This document shows, one piece after another, positions 1 through 4,620 of a DNA stretch of 5,755 bases. The notes under the pieces are model-generated. The model did no database searches. It saw nothing but the letters and a program-made list of their open reading frames with translations, and was not told the origin of the DNA. The translations under genes were made by a program, and so were the position numbers. Location of the stretch: positions 1 to 5,755 of the forward strand of contig JAGBGB010000184.1 in the NCBI GenBank assembly GCA_017936205.1, read 5' to 3'. The DNA comes from Oscillospiraceae bacterium. Lineage in GTDB: Bacteria; Bacillota; Clostridia; Oscillospirales; Oscillospiraceae. How positions within the stretch are numbered: position 1 is the first letter of the stretch; each line of letters starts with the position of its first letter.

Positions 1-279
1 GAGATCATGGGATGCCCCGGTGGCTGTATTGCCGGTGGCGGTCAGCCTATTATACGTCCCTGCTTCCTGCCCAACGAGGATGACGATATTTTAGATACTT
101 ATAGGGAGAAGAGAGCTGCAGCCCTGTATAGCGAGGATGAGAGACTGACCCTCCGTCAGTCCCACAAGAACCCGCAGGTGCAGAAGCTCTACGAGGACTT
201 CCTGGGCAAGCCCAACTCTCACAAGGCTCATGAGTTGCTCCACACCCATTATGAAGCAAGAGTGGGCTTCAACGACTGA
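1..279 (+). CDS. [FeFe]-hydrogenase, C-terminal fragment (5' end outside window)
   Basis: The reading frame is open from base 1 and encodes the last 92 residues of an iron-only hydrogenase. This enzyme reversibly reduces protons to H2 in the cytoplasm, usually to dispose of fermentation electrons from reduced ferredoxin or NADH. The fragment opens with EIMGCPGGCIAGGGQP, which matches the third H-cluster motif of the family (M-x-C-x3-C-x3-GGQP). Cys5 and Cys9 of the fragment correspond to the last two cluster cysteines. Residues of about 34-84 (YREKRAAALYSEDE, then RQSHKNPQVQKLYEDFLGKP and HELLHTHY) match the small-subunit domain that wraps the catalytic domain and is often fused at the C terminus. 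The Met at base 7 lies inside the H-cluster motif and is not a start. Whether the full protein is a monomeric ferredoxin type or a subunit of a bifurcating complex cannot be told, because the N-terminal domains are missing. The family call is very secure. Confidence 0.96.
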   Translation, partial: EIMGCPGGCIAGGGQPIIRPCFLPNEDDDILDTYREKRAAALYSEDERLTLRQSHKNPQVQKLYEDFLGKPNSHKAHELLHTHYEARVGFND

Positions 280-299
280 TAGGAAATCGAGGAACCATA

Positions 300-845
300 A
301 TGAATAAAAAAATTCGATGGATCACAGAAACTGCTATCCTCCTTGCTTTGCTGGTCACCCTTCAAGCTGTGACCAAGCCTCTGGGACAGCTGGTGACAGG
401 CAGCTGTGTCAATGCCATTCTTGCTGTTGCTGTGCTGTTTGCAGGATTGGGTAGCGGTTTGACCATTGCTGTAATCTCTCCTGTTCTTGCCTTCCTGCTG
501 GGGATCGCTCCCCAGATCCTGACCGTACCTGCCATTATGGTAGGTAACGCTGTGTTCGTGCTGCTGCTGCACTTCTTAGCAGATCCTGCAGGGAAGAAGC
601 TTGTTAAGCAGCTCCTTGCATGGCTGGTAGCTGCTGCTGCAAAGTTTGCGGTGCTGTACTTGATCGTGACGAAGGTCATCTGTGGCTTCTTGGCTGACAG
701 CTTGATGGAAGCAGGTACCTTGAAGGCTCCTATGCTCAAGGCTCTGCCTGCAACCTTCAGCTGGCCCCAGCTTTTTACCGCCCTCTTAGGCGGTGCAGTG
801 GCTCTGCTGATCACTCCCGTGCTGAGAAAGGCTCTGAAGAAATAA
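300..845 (+). CDS. ECF transporter S component-like membrane protein
   Basis: This encodes a 181-residue, very hydrophobic protein with about five to six predicted membrane segments (near residues 8-24, 37-55, 58-72, 75-95, 105-128 and 157-175). It ends in a basic tail (RKALKK). A short basic N terminus (MNKKIRW), a first helix ETAILLALLVTLQ and compact Gly/Ala-rich helices of this total length are typical of substrate-binding S components of energy-coupling factor importers, which take up vitamins or other micronutrients. No signature identifies the substrate. The ATG is preceded by GAGGAA at 289-294 with six bases of spacing. The gene begins 20 bases after the hydrogenase stop, so the two are probably cotranscribed. 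No ECF ATPase or T component is seen here, so it would depend on a shared module elsewhere. It could instead be an unrelated small polytopic protein. The assignment rests on overall architecture, not on a diagnostic motif. Confidence 0.6.
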   Translation: MNKKIRWITETAILLALLVTLQAVTKPLGQLVTGSCVNAILAVAVLFAGLGSGLTIAVISPVLAFLLGIAPQILTVPAIMVGNAVFVLLLHFLADPAGKKLVKQLLAWLVAAAAKFAVLYLIVTKVICGFLADSLMEAGTLKAPMLKALPATFSWPQLFTALLGGAVALLITPVLRKALKK

Positions 846-863
846 ATCCAATCTAACCCATGC

Positions 864-898
864 CGAGACCGCTTCATCAATAAGGTGAAGCGGTCTCG
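864..898 (+). terminator. Perfect 13-bp hairpin after the hydrogenase/ECF-like unit
   Basis: CGAGACCGCTTCA (864-876) and TGAAGCGGTCTCG (886-898) form a perfect 13-bp stem with a 9-base loop, 18 bases after the stop codon at 845. Position and stability fit a transcription terminator or a 3' mRNA-stabilising hairpin for the upstream unit. The following bases (ATCACCGTCAAATTCC) are not T-rich, so it is not a textbook intrinsic terminator, and efficiency is uncertain. Confidence 0.6.
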
Positions 899-928
899 AT
901 CACCGTCAAATTCCGATTTATCGTACCA

Positions 929-955
929 TTCGTAGGGGCGCGCATTGCGCGTCCG
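929..955 (+). repeat. Left inner arm of palindromic element
   Basis: This 27-base arm begins TTCGTAGGGGCGCGCATTG and is exactly repeated in inverted orientation at 1054-1080. Within it, GGGCGCGC (936-943) and GCGCGTCC (947-954) form an 8-bp hairpin with an ATT triloop and one G-T wobble. Each arm can therefore fold alone or pair with its partner. Confidence 0.85.
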
Positions 956-980
956 ACAACCGCCAAGAATTGGTGGTTGT
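956..980 (+). repeat. Central hairpin of palindromic element
   Basis: ACAACCGCCAA (956-966) pairs with TTGGTGGTTGT (970-980) around a GAA triloop. This is an 11-bp stem with one G-T wobble, and it starts immediately after the left inner arm. It adds a third independent palindrome to the element. Confidence 0.75.
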
Positions 981-1053
981 GAAAAATGTTTCGATTTTTT
1001 GGGAAACACATTATTTTCGGTGGTTTTTGTGTTCATGCCGTTCCGTCATGAAC

Positions 1054-1080
1054 CGGACGCGCAATGCGCGCCCCTACGAA
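1054..1080 (-). repeat. Right inner arm of palindromic element
   Basis: This is the exact 27-base reverse complement of 929-955. It carries the same internal 8-bp GC-rich hairpin. It is followed by GGGGTAAATC and then the outer arm at 1099-1114. Confidence 0.85.
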
Positions 1081-1159
1081 GGGGTAAATCAAACTGTGCG
1101 ATAAATCGGAATTTAAAATGTGCTTGGGGCGTTTGGAATAAATAAATCCTGCATGGGGT

Positions 1160-1189
1160 TTGACAGGATCGGTGTGGTTGTGGTATGAT
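1160..1189 (+). promoter_or_regulatory. Sigma-A-type promoter with extended -10 for the epimerase/YitT operon
   Basis: TTGACA (1160-1165) lies 18 bases before TATGAT (1184-1189), and a TGG at 1181-1183 gives an extended -10 motif. Transcription would start near 1196, leaving a leader of under 20 bases before the ATG at 1214. This rules out the upstream in-frame TTG at 1160 as the translation start, since it falls inside the -35 box. Confidence 0.85.
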
Positions 1190-1200
1190 AGAGGGAGAAA

Positions 1201-1206
1201 AGGAGG
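1201..1206 (+). promoter_or_regulatory. Ribosome binding site deciding the start at 1214
   Basis: AGGAGG at 1201-1206 stands seven bases before ATG 1214. It selects this codon over the in-frame TTG at 1160, which is 18 codons upstream. Confidence 0.9.
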
Positions 1207-1213
1207 GACTTCC

Positions 1214-2083
1214 ATGAATTATGTAATTGAGAACGGAGTTCTCCGTGTGGAGATCTCTGATAAGGGTGCGGAGCTGCAATCTGTCCGGACTGCAGACGGT
1301 CACGAATATCTCTGGCAGGGCGATCCTAAGTATTGGGAGGATCGTGCTGTGAATCTGTTCCCCACGGTGGGGCGTTTAATGAACAATCACTACACCTGTG
1401 ATGGACAGGAGTATGAGCTGAAATGTCACGGATTTGTGCAGAACAGTCTGTTCAGCGTTGAGACTCAAGGAGATCGAGCTGTATTTACCCTCTGTGATAA
1501 CGAAGAAACACGGAAGCAGTTTCCCTTTGCCTTCCGTTATGAGGTCGTGTATCAGCTGCGGGACAATACCCTTGAGGTCTGCTTCCGAGTGAGCAATGTA
1601 GGGGACAAGCTCCTGCGCTTCGGCTTGGGTGGACATCCGGGCTTCTTTGTTCCTATGGAAGAGGGAGCTGCCTTTGAGGATTACCGTCTCCGCTTCCCGA
1701 AAATGGAACAGACCTTCCGTGCAGAGTTCTCCAAGAATGGTCTGCTGCTTAGAGAGTACCCTTATGCGGTAGCTGCGGATGGGATCGCTCTGGAACATAA
1801 TTTGTTCGACAATGATGCCATCGTTCTCCGTGGCTCCGGGGATAGGGTTCGTCTGGAGCACAAGAGTGGAGCGGGTAGAGCTGTAGAGGTTTCCTACCCC
1901 AAGATGCCCTATATCGGCTTCTGGCAGGCGGCTTTTACGGATGCTAACTACATTTGCATTGAGCCCTGGCAGAGCTTGCCCGGTCGGGAAGGCGTGGCTG
2001 AGGACTGGATGCAGCGCCCCGGCATGATCGAGCTGACTCCCGGCGAGGTTTACGAGAATCCTTGGGTCATTACCATTCGTTAA
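1214..2083 (+). CDS. Aldose 1-epimerase family protein (LacX-like)
   Basis: This encodes a 289-residue cytoplasmic protein of the galactose mutarotase superfamily, which interconverts the alpha and beta anomers of aldoses. The best match in pattern is the LacX-type branch: it opens with a beta-rich segment (IENGVLRVEISDKGAELQSV) and contains YLWQGDPKYWEDRAVNLFP (32-50), CHGF (71-74), GGHPGFFVP (139-147) and CIEPWQSLPG (248-257). His72 and His141 are the likely sugar-ring proton donor and binding histidines. Glu250 is the probable catalytic base, by analogy with GalM enzymes. The length is normal for LacX-like proteins, which are somewhat shorter than GalM. The exact sugar is unknown, and this branch may act on phosphorylated or uncommon hexoses. 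No sugar-catabolic genes are adjacent, so the pathway cannot be fixed. It is the first gene of an operon with the YitT family gene, whose start is 14 bases downstream. Confidence 0.92.
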   Translation: MNYVIENGVLRVEISDKGAELQSVRTADGHEYLWQGDPKYWEDRAVNLFPTVGRLMNNHYTCDGQEYELKCHGFVQNSLFSVETQGDRAVFTLCDNEETRKQFPFAFRYEVVYQLRDNTLEVCFRVSNVGDKLLRFGLGGHPGFFVPMEEGAAFEDYRLRFPKMEQTFRAEFSKNGLLLREYPYAVAADGIALEHNLFDNDAIVLRGSGDRVRLEHKSGAGRAVEVSYPKMPYIGFWQAAFTDANYICIEPWQSLPGREGVAEDWMQRPGMIELTPGEVYENPWVITIR

Positions 2084-2090
2084 GGGGAGG
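2084..2090 (+). promoter_or_regulatory. Ribosome binding site deciding the TTG start at 2098
   Basis: GGGGAGG directly follows the epimerase stop codon and stands seven bases before TTG 2098. A longer frame could begin at another TTG (2062) inside the epimerase gene, but that codon lacks a comparable Shine-Dalgarno sequence. The 2098 start is therefore preferred. Confidence 0.85.
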
Positions 2091-2097
2091 ATATACT

Positions 2098-2961
2098 TTG
2101 AAACGCATTCTTTCCTGGAAGGATCTGCTGAACATTCTTGTTTCCGCAGCCATCTATGCCATTGCCTTTGAGATCTTTATTTTCCCCAATGAGTTTGCCC
2201 CTGCAGGACTGCCGGGTTTAGAGACCATGATCCAGCAGAAGTGGGGCTTCCCCATGAGCTATATGAACGTGATCGTCAATGTACCTCTTGTCATTCTGAC
2301 CTTCATTTTGGTGGACAAGGGCTACGCTGTGAAGTCCGGTATCTACTCCCTGTGCCTGTCCGGCTGGATGTACCTGTTGGAGCAGTTCGATCTGTCGCCC
2401 TTTATTTATCAGACTCCCAACAGTGCAGTGCTGGCACCTCTCGCAGGCGGTCTGCTTTGCGGCTTCAGTGTTGCCATGGTGCTCAAGAGAGGGAGCTGTA
2501 CCGGTGGCACGGATCTGGTGGCAGAGCTGGTACACCACTACAGACCGGAGCAGAAGATGATCTGGGTGCTCTTTACCCTCAATGCCTCTGTAGCGGTGCT
2601 GTCCTACTTCGTTTACGGCTACAAGATCGAGCCGGTGCTGCTGTGCCTGATCTATTGCTTCACCATCAGCAAGACCAGCGACGTGCTGCTGAAGGGTCTG
2701 AAGGAGGCTATTAAGTTCGAGATCATTACAGATCGCCCCAAGGAGCTGTCTCAGACCTTGATTGATGAGTTGGGTCACGGTGTAACGGAAATCCCCGCTG
2801 TAGGCAGCTTTACCCATCAGGAGAAGACCCTGCTGATCTGTGTTGTGAACAAGAATCAGATCGTTGCATTCCAGAAAATTCTGGAGCGTTTTCCGGGGAC
2901 TTTTGCTTATTTGCATACGGTGAAGGAAACAATGGGCTACTTCAAGACCGTAAAGAAGTGA
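2098..2961 (+). CDS. YitT family membrane protein (DUF161 plus DUF2179 domains)
   Basis: This encodes a 287-residue integral membrane protein of the YitT family, widespread in Firmicutes and of no firmly established function. The N-terminal part (about residues 8-200) is hydrophobic with around five to six membrane segments. It carries the family hallmark GSCTGGTDLVAE (132-143), usually written G-G-x-T-G-G-T-D. The start of the domain, with FEIFIFPNEFAPAGLPGL (24-41), is also typical. Residues of about 205-285 form the soluble C-terminal DUF2179 domain (FEIITDRPKELSQTLIDELG, then LLICVVNKNQI and FAYLHTVKETMGYF), which has a ferredoxin-like fold and is thought to be regulatory. Translation starts at TTG, which may keep expression modest. 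The gene lies 14 bases after the epimerase and shares its promoter. No clear terminator follows it before the next promoter at 3009. Confidence 0.94.
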   Translation: MKRILSWKDLLNILVSAAIYAIAFEIFIFPNEFAPAGLPGLETMIQQKWGFPMSYMNVIVNVPLVILTFILVDKGYAVKSGIYSLCLSGWMYLLEQFDLSPFIYQTPNSAVLAPLAGGLLCGFSVAMVLKRGSCTGGTDLVAELVHHYRPEQKMIWVLFTLNASVAVLSYFVYGYKIEPVLLCLIYCFTISKTSDVLLKGLKEAIKFEIITDRPKELSQTLIDELGHGVTEIPAVGSFTHQEKTLLICVVNKNQIVAFQKILERFPGTFAYLHTVKETMGYFKTVKK

Positions 2962-3008
2962 GATGTAAAAGTTTTTTTGGATAAAGTGCTGAAAATGCAG
3001 AAAAACCC

Positions 3009-3036
3009 TTGACAAATTCAAAATGTGAAGTATAAT
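3009..3036 (+). promoter_or_regulatory. Consensus sigma-A promoter for the sortase-substrate gene
   Basis: A perfect TTGACA (3009-3014) and a perfect TATAAT (3031-3036) are separated by 16 bases. The start would be near 3043, giving a leader of about 37 bases. Both hexamers being consensus predicts strong, largely constitutive transcription unless a regulator intervenes. Confidence 0.9.
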
Positions 3037-3051
3037 CTAAGTGTATATTAA

Positions 3052-3065
3052 GCAGTGAAAACTGT
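3052..3065 (+). promoter_or_regulatory. Small GAAA-tetraloop hairpin in the 5' leader
   Basis: CAGT (3053-3056) and ACTG (3061-3064) pair around a GAAA loop, with a flanking G-T wobble (3052/3065). The hairpin ends immediately before the AAGGAGG ribosome binding site (3066-3072). GNRA loops are stable for their size, so this could protect the 5' end or tune ribosome access. The stem is short and may be chance. Confidence 0.35.
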
Positions 3066-3079
3066 AAGGAGGAAAAATA

Positions 3080-3619
3080 ATGAAAAAGTTAGTTGCTATT
3101 ATCTTGGCTCTGCTCCTGGTTGCAAGCTTTACTGCAACCGCTTTCGCAACTGAGGATGAGATCCTCAGCCCTACCGATGTCCCCCAGGTTGAAGTTGACT
3201 TTGACTCCGAGCATCCCGGTAAGATTACCGACATTTCCAACGGCAGCTACGATGTGGGCACCATCCTTTCCTTCGTTGCTCCCGAATCCGAATACGAGTT
3301 CCTGGGCTTCACTGTTGAAGGTGAACACGAGGTCATTTCCGGTGGTGAGTACATCCTCAGCGGCGAAGTAGCCCGTGCCGGCGAGAGACCCACCCTGGTT
3401 CTGAAGGTTCTGTCCAATGTTAAGGTCGTTGCTGTATACGACATCACTGCAGAGGACGAGACCACTGAGCCCACCACTGCTACCCAGCCCGATAACGATG
3501 ACGGCGATTCCCCCCAGACCGGCGACAGCATGCTGGTGTACTGCATTGCAGGCGCTCTGATCCTCGGCGTGATCGGCTTTGCATTTGCCGGCAAGAAGCT
3601 GGCTAAGAAGGAGAACTAA
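3080..3619 (+). CDS. Small cell-wall-anchored surface protein with SPQTG sorting signal
   Basis: This encodes a 179-residue secreted protein that is probably covalently attached to peptidoglycan. Residues 1-23 are a signal peptide (MKK, a hydrophobic core, then TAFA with cleavage before TEDE). Residues of about 24-123 form an acidic ectodomain rich in beta-prone segments. The pattern GSYDVGTILSF ... YEFLGFTVEG ... VKVVAVYD weakly recalls bacterial Ig-like/InlB-B-type repeats, but I do not recognise a specific family. A Thr/Glu/Asp-rich linker (124-142) leads to SPQTGD (144-149), a hydrophobic segment (151-170) and a basic tail (GKKLAKKEN), the classic sorting-signal order. SPQTG resembles the (S/N/P)PxTG motif used by the Clostridioides difficile class B sortase rather than LPxTG. 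AAGGAGG at 3066-3072 sets the start. Expression is probably strong, given the consensus promoter. The class B sortase gene downstream is the likely anchoring enzyme. Ligand and function are unknown. Confidence 0.9.
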   Translation: MKKLVAIILALLLVASFTATAFATEDEILSPTDVPQVEVDFDSEHPGKITDISNGSYDVGTILSFVAPESEYEFLGFTVEGEHEVISGGEYILSGEVARAGERPTLVLKVLSNVKVVAVYDITAEDETTEPTTATQPDNDDGDSPQTGDSMLVYCIAGALILGVIGFAFAGKKLAKKEN

Positions 3620-3659
3620 TTCGCTGATCCTTCTACCTGCACATAATTCATAAATGACG

Positions 3660-3699
3660 ATAAAAGGGAATCGATTCGGTTCCCTTTTATTTTCGTTTC
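3660..3699 (+). terminator. Intrinsic terminator between substrate and sortase genes
   Basis: ATAAAAGGGAATCG (3660-3673) pairs with CGGTTCCCTTTTAT (3677-3690) around an ATT triloop. This is a 14-bp stem with one T-G wobble, followed by TTTCGTTT. It begins 40 bases after the stop at 3619. It should end most transcripts of the surface-protein gene, leaving the sortase to readthrough or to its own weak promoter. Confidence 0.88.
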
Positions 3700-3703
3700 C
3701 CTT

Positions 3704-3731
3704 GCTACTTTAGGGCATTCTGCCCCGTAGC
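3704..3731 (+). promoter_or_regulatory. Second hairpin in the leader upstream of the sortase
   Basis: GCTAC (3704-3708) pairs with GTAGC (3727-3731), and GGGCA (3713-3717) pairs with TGCCC (3721-3725). The two helices share a TTC loop, with TTTA on one side and a single C on the other forming an internal loop. It lies 10 bases before the AAAGGAGGG ribosome binding site (3742-3750). It could stabilise a processed 5' end or tune sortase expression. No convincing promoter hexamers are visible in 3691-3756. Confidence 0.4.
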
Positions 3732-3756
3732 TGCCTCAAATAAAGGAGGGACACCT

Positions 3757-4620
3757 ATGGCTGCAAAAAAATCAAAGCAAAATAAAACGCTCTGGATCGT
3801 TGTTCTGATCCTGTCCCTGCTGCTGGTGGCGGTGAGCCTGGGCGTATATGCATGGGTTTATGTGAGACAGAGCGTTGATTTCTCAGATTACCGCAAGGAG
3901 CCTGCAACGACCCTGCCTATAGCAAGTCAGACTCCGTCGGAGAATCAGGGAGAACAGGGGGAGCCTTCTGTTCAGACTCCCAATGCTGATCCTGTGGAGA
4001 CTCAGAGCACTGCGCCCCAGATCCCGGAGAATCCCATAGACTTCAAGGGCTTGCAGGATCTGAACGAGGATATTTACGCATGGATCTATATCCCTAATAC
4101 AGGAATTGATCTCCCTGTATTCCAAGCCCCTGCAGACAAGGATGACAACTACTACATGTATCGCAATGTGAAGAAGGAATATGAATTTAAGGGCAGCATC
4201 TACTCCCAGAGATTGAATCATAAGGACTTCCGCGACCCTGTGACGGTGCTGTACGGACACCATATGCTGGATGATTCCATGTTCTCCAATCTCCACTATT
4301 TTATGGATGACCAATTCTTTGAGGAGAACGAGTTCTTCTACATTTACACCCCCGGCCACATCCTTACCTATCGCATTGTTTCTGCCCACGAATATGATGA
4401 ACGACATATTTTGAATTCCTTTGATTTTAAGAAGGAAGAAGTCTTCCGTGAGTATTTAGACTACATTCTGGCGCCTCGGACCATGGTTGCCAATGTCCGT
4501 GAGGGAGTTGTGCTCAGCACAGAGGATCGCATTGTGACTCTGTCAACCTGCACAGAGGGCGGTTCTGCCCGATATCTGTTACAAGGAGTGTTGATCAGTG
4601 ATGAGCGAACACAATCATGA
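3757..4620 (+). CDS. srtB: Class B sortase
   Basis: This encodes a 287-residue membrane-bound transpeptidase that cleaves surface proteins at a sorting motif and joins them to the peptidoglycan cross-bridge. After a basic N terminus (MAAKKSKQNK) there is one membrane segment (about 12-36), giving an N-in topology. A Pro/Thr/Glu/Gln-rich linker follows (about 48-92), then the catalytic domain (about 93-280). The family pattern is clear: DIYAWIYIPNTGIDLPV (105-121), YYMYRNV (132-138), GSIYSQ (146-151), LYGHHM (165-170) with catalytic His168, TLSTC (261-265) with nucleophile Cys265, and RYLLQG (272-277) with Arg272. All three catalytic residues are present and the length is normal. AAAGGAGGG at 3742-3750 sets the ATG. 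Its probable substrate is the SPQTG protein encoded just upstream. The 3' end overlaps the LCP-family gene by 20 bases, suggesting translational coupling. The class B assignment rests on the N-terminal anchor and on the insert between the His and Cys regions. Confidence 0.95.
   Translation: MAAKKSKQNKTLWIVVLILSLLLVAVSLGVYAWVYVRQSVDFSDYRKEPATTLPIASQTPSENQGEQGEPSVQTPNADPVETQSTAPQIPENPIDFKGLQDLNEDIYAWIYIPNTGIDLPVFQAPADKDDNYYMYRNVKKEYEFKGSIYSQRLNHKDFRDPVTVLYGHHMLDDSMFSNLHYFMDDQFFEENEFFYIYTPGHILTYRIVSAHEYDERHILNSFDFKKEEVFREYLDYILAPRTMVANVREGVVLSTEDRIVTLSTCTEGGSARYLLQGVLISDERTQS
4584..4588 (+). promoter_or_regulatory. Ribosome binding site for the LCP-family gene, inside srtB
   Basis: AGGAG at 4584-4588 lies in the last codons of the sortase gene. 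It is 12 bases before ATG 4601 and 9 bases before the adjacent in-frame GTG 4598. Spacing slightly favours GTG, codon type favours ATG; the two proteins differ by one residue. Confidence 0.6.

Larger units (their letters stand above)
908..1114. repeat. Nested palindromic intergenic element (MITE- or REP-like)
   Basis: This 207-base non-coding block has two sets of perfect inverted arms. The outer arms are 16 bp (AAATTCCGATTTATCG at 908-923 and its reverse complement at 1099-1114). The inner arms are 27 bp (929-955 and 1054-1080). The arms are separated by unequal spacers: 5 bases on the left (924-928) and 18 on the right (1081-1098). The centre holds a further hairpin at 956-980. No transposase is encoded, and no clear target-site duplication flanks the ends. 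The structure fits a non-autonomous miniature element or a composite repetitive extragenic palindrome. Short open frames crossing it look like artefacts of the repeat. It separates the hydrogenase unit from the promoter at 1160. Confidence 0.8.

Noticed and set aside
362..1036. 224-residue open frame on the - strand across the ECF-like gene and the repeat
   Set aside because: It lies antisense to a convincing membrane-protein gene, continues into the palindromic repeat, and shows no recognisable domain or ribosome binding site. It is a shadow of the real gene.
945..1145. 66-residue + strand frame starting in the repeat
   Set aside because: Most of it is palindromic repeat sequence, there is no Shine-Dalgarno before its start, and the product has no recognisable feature.
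846..1159. CRISPR array or riboswitch in the gene-free stretch
   Set aside because: The repeats are inverted, not regularly spaced direct repeats. The stretch lies upstream of the next unit's promoter, so it would not be in that gene's leader.
1160..1213. Extension of the epimerase to the TTG at 1160
   Set aside because: The codon overlaps the -35 box of a strong promoter whose transcript would begin downstream of it, while ATG 1214 has an ideal ribosome binding site and starts with the family's usual N terminus.
2962..3008. Possible terminator after the YitT gene (T-run at 2971-2977)
   Set aside because: No stable stem precedes the T-run. The A- and T-rich pieces can only form a weak, long-looped pairing.
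2218..3021. 267-residue open frame on the - strand opposite the YitT gene
   Set aside because: The + strand has clear YitT family motifs. The antisense product is rich in His, Gln and Leu, as expected from reversed Clostridial codons, and lacks a credible start signal.
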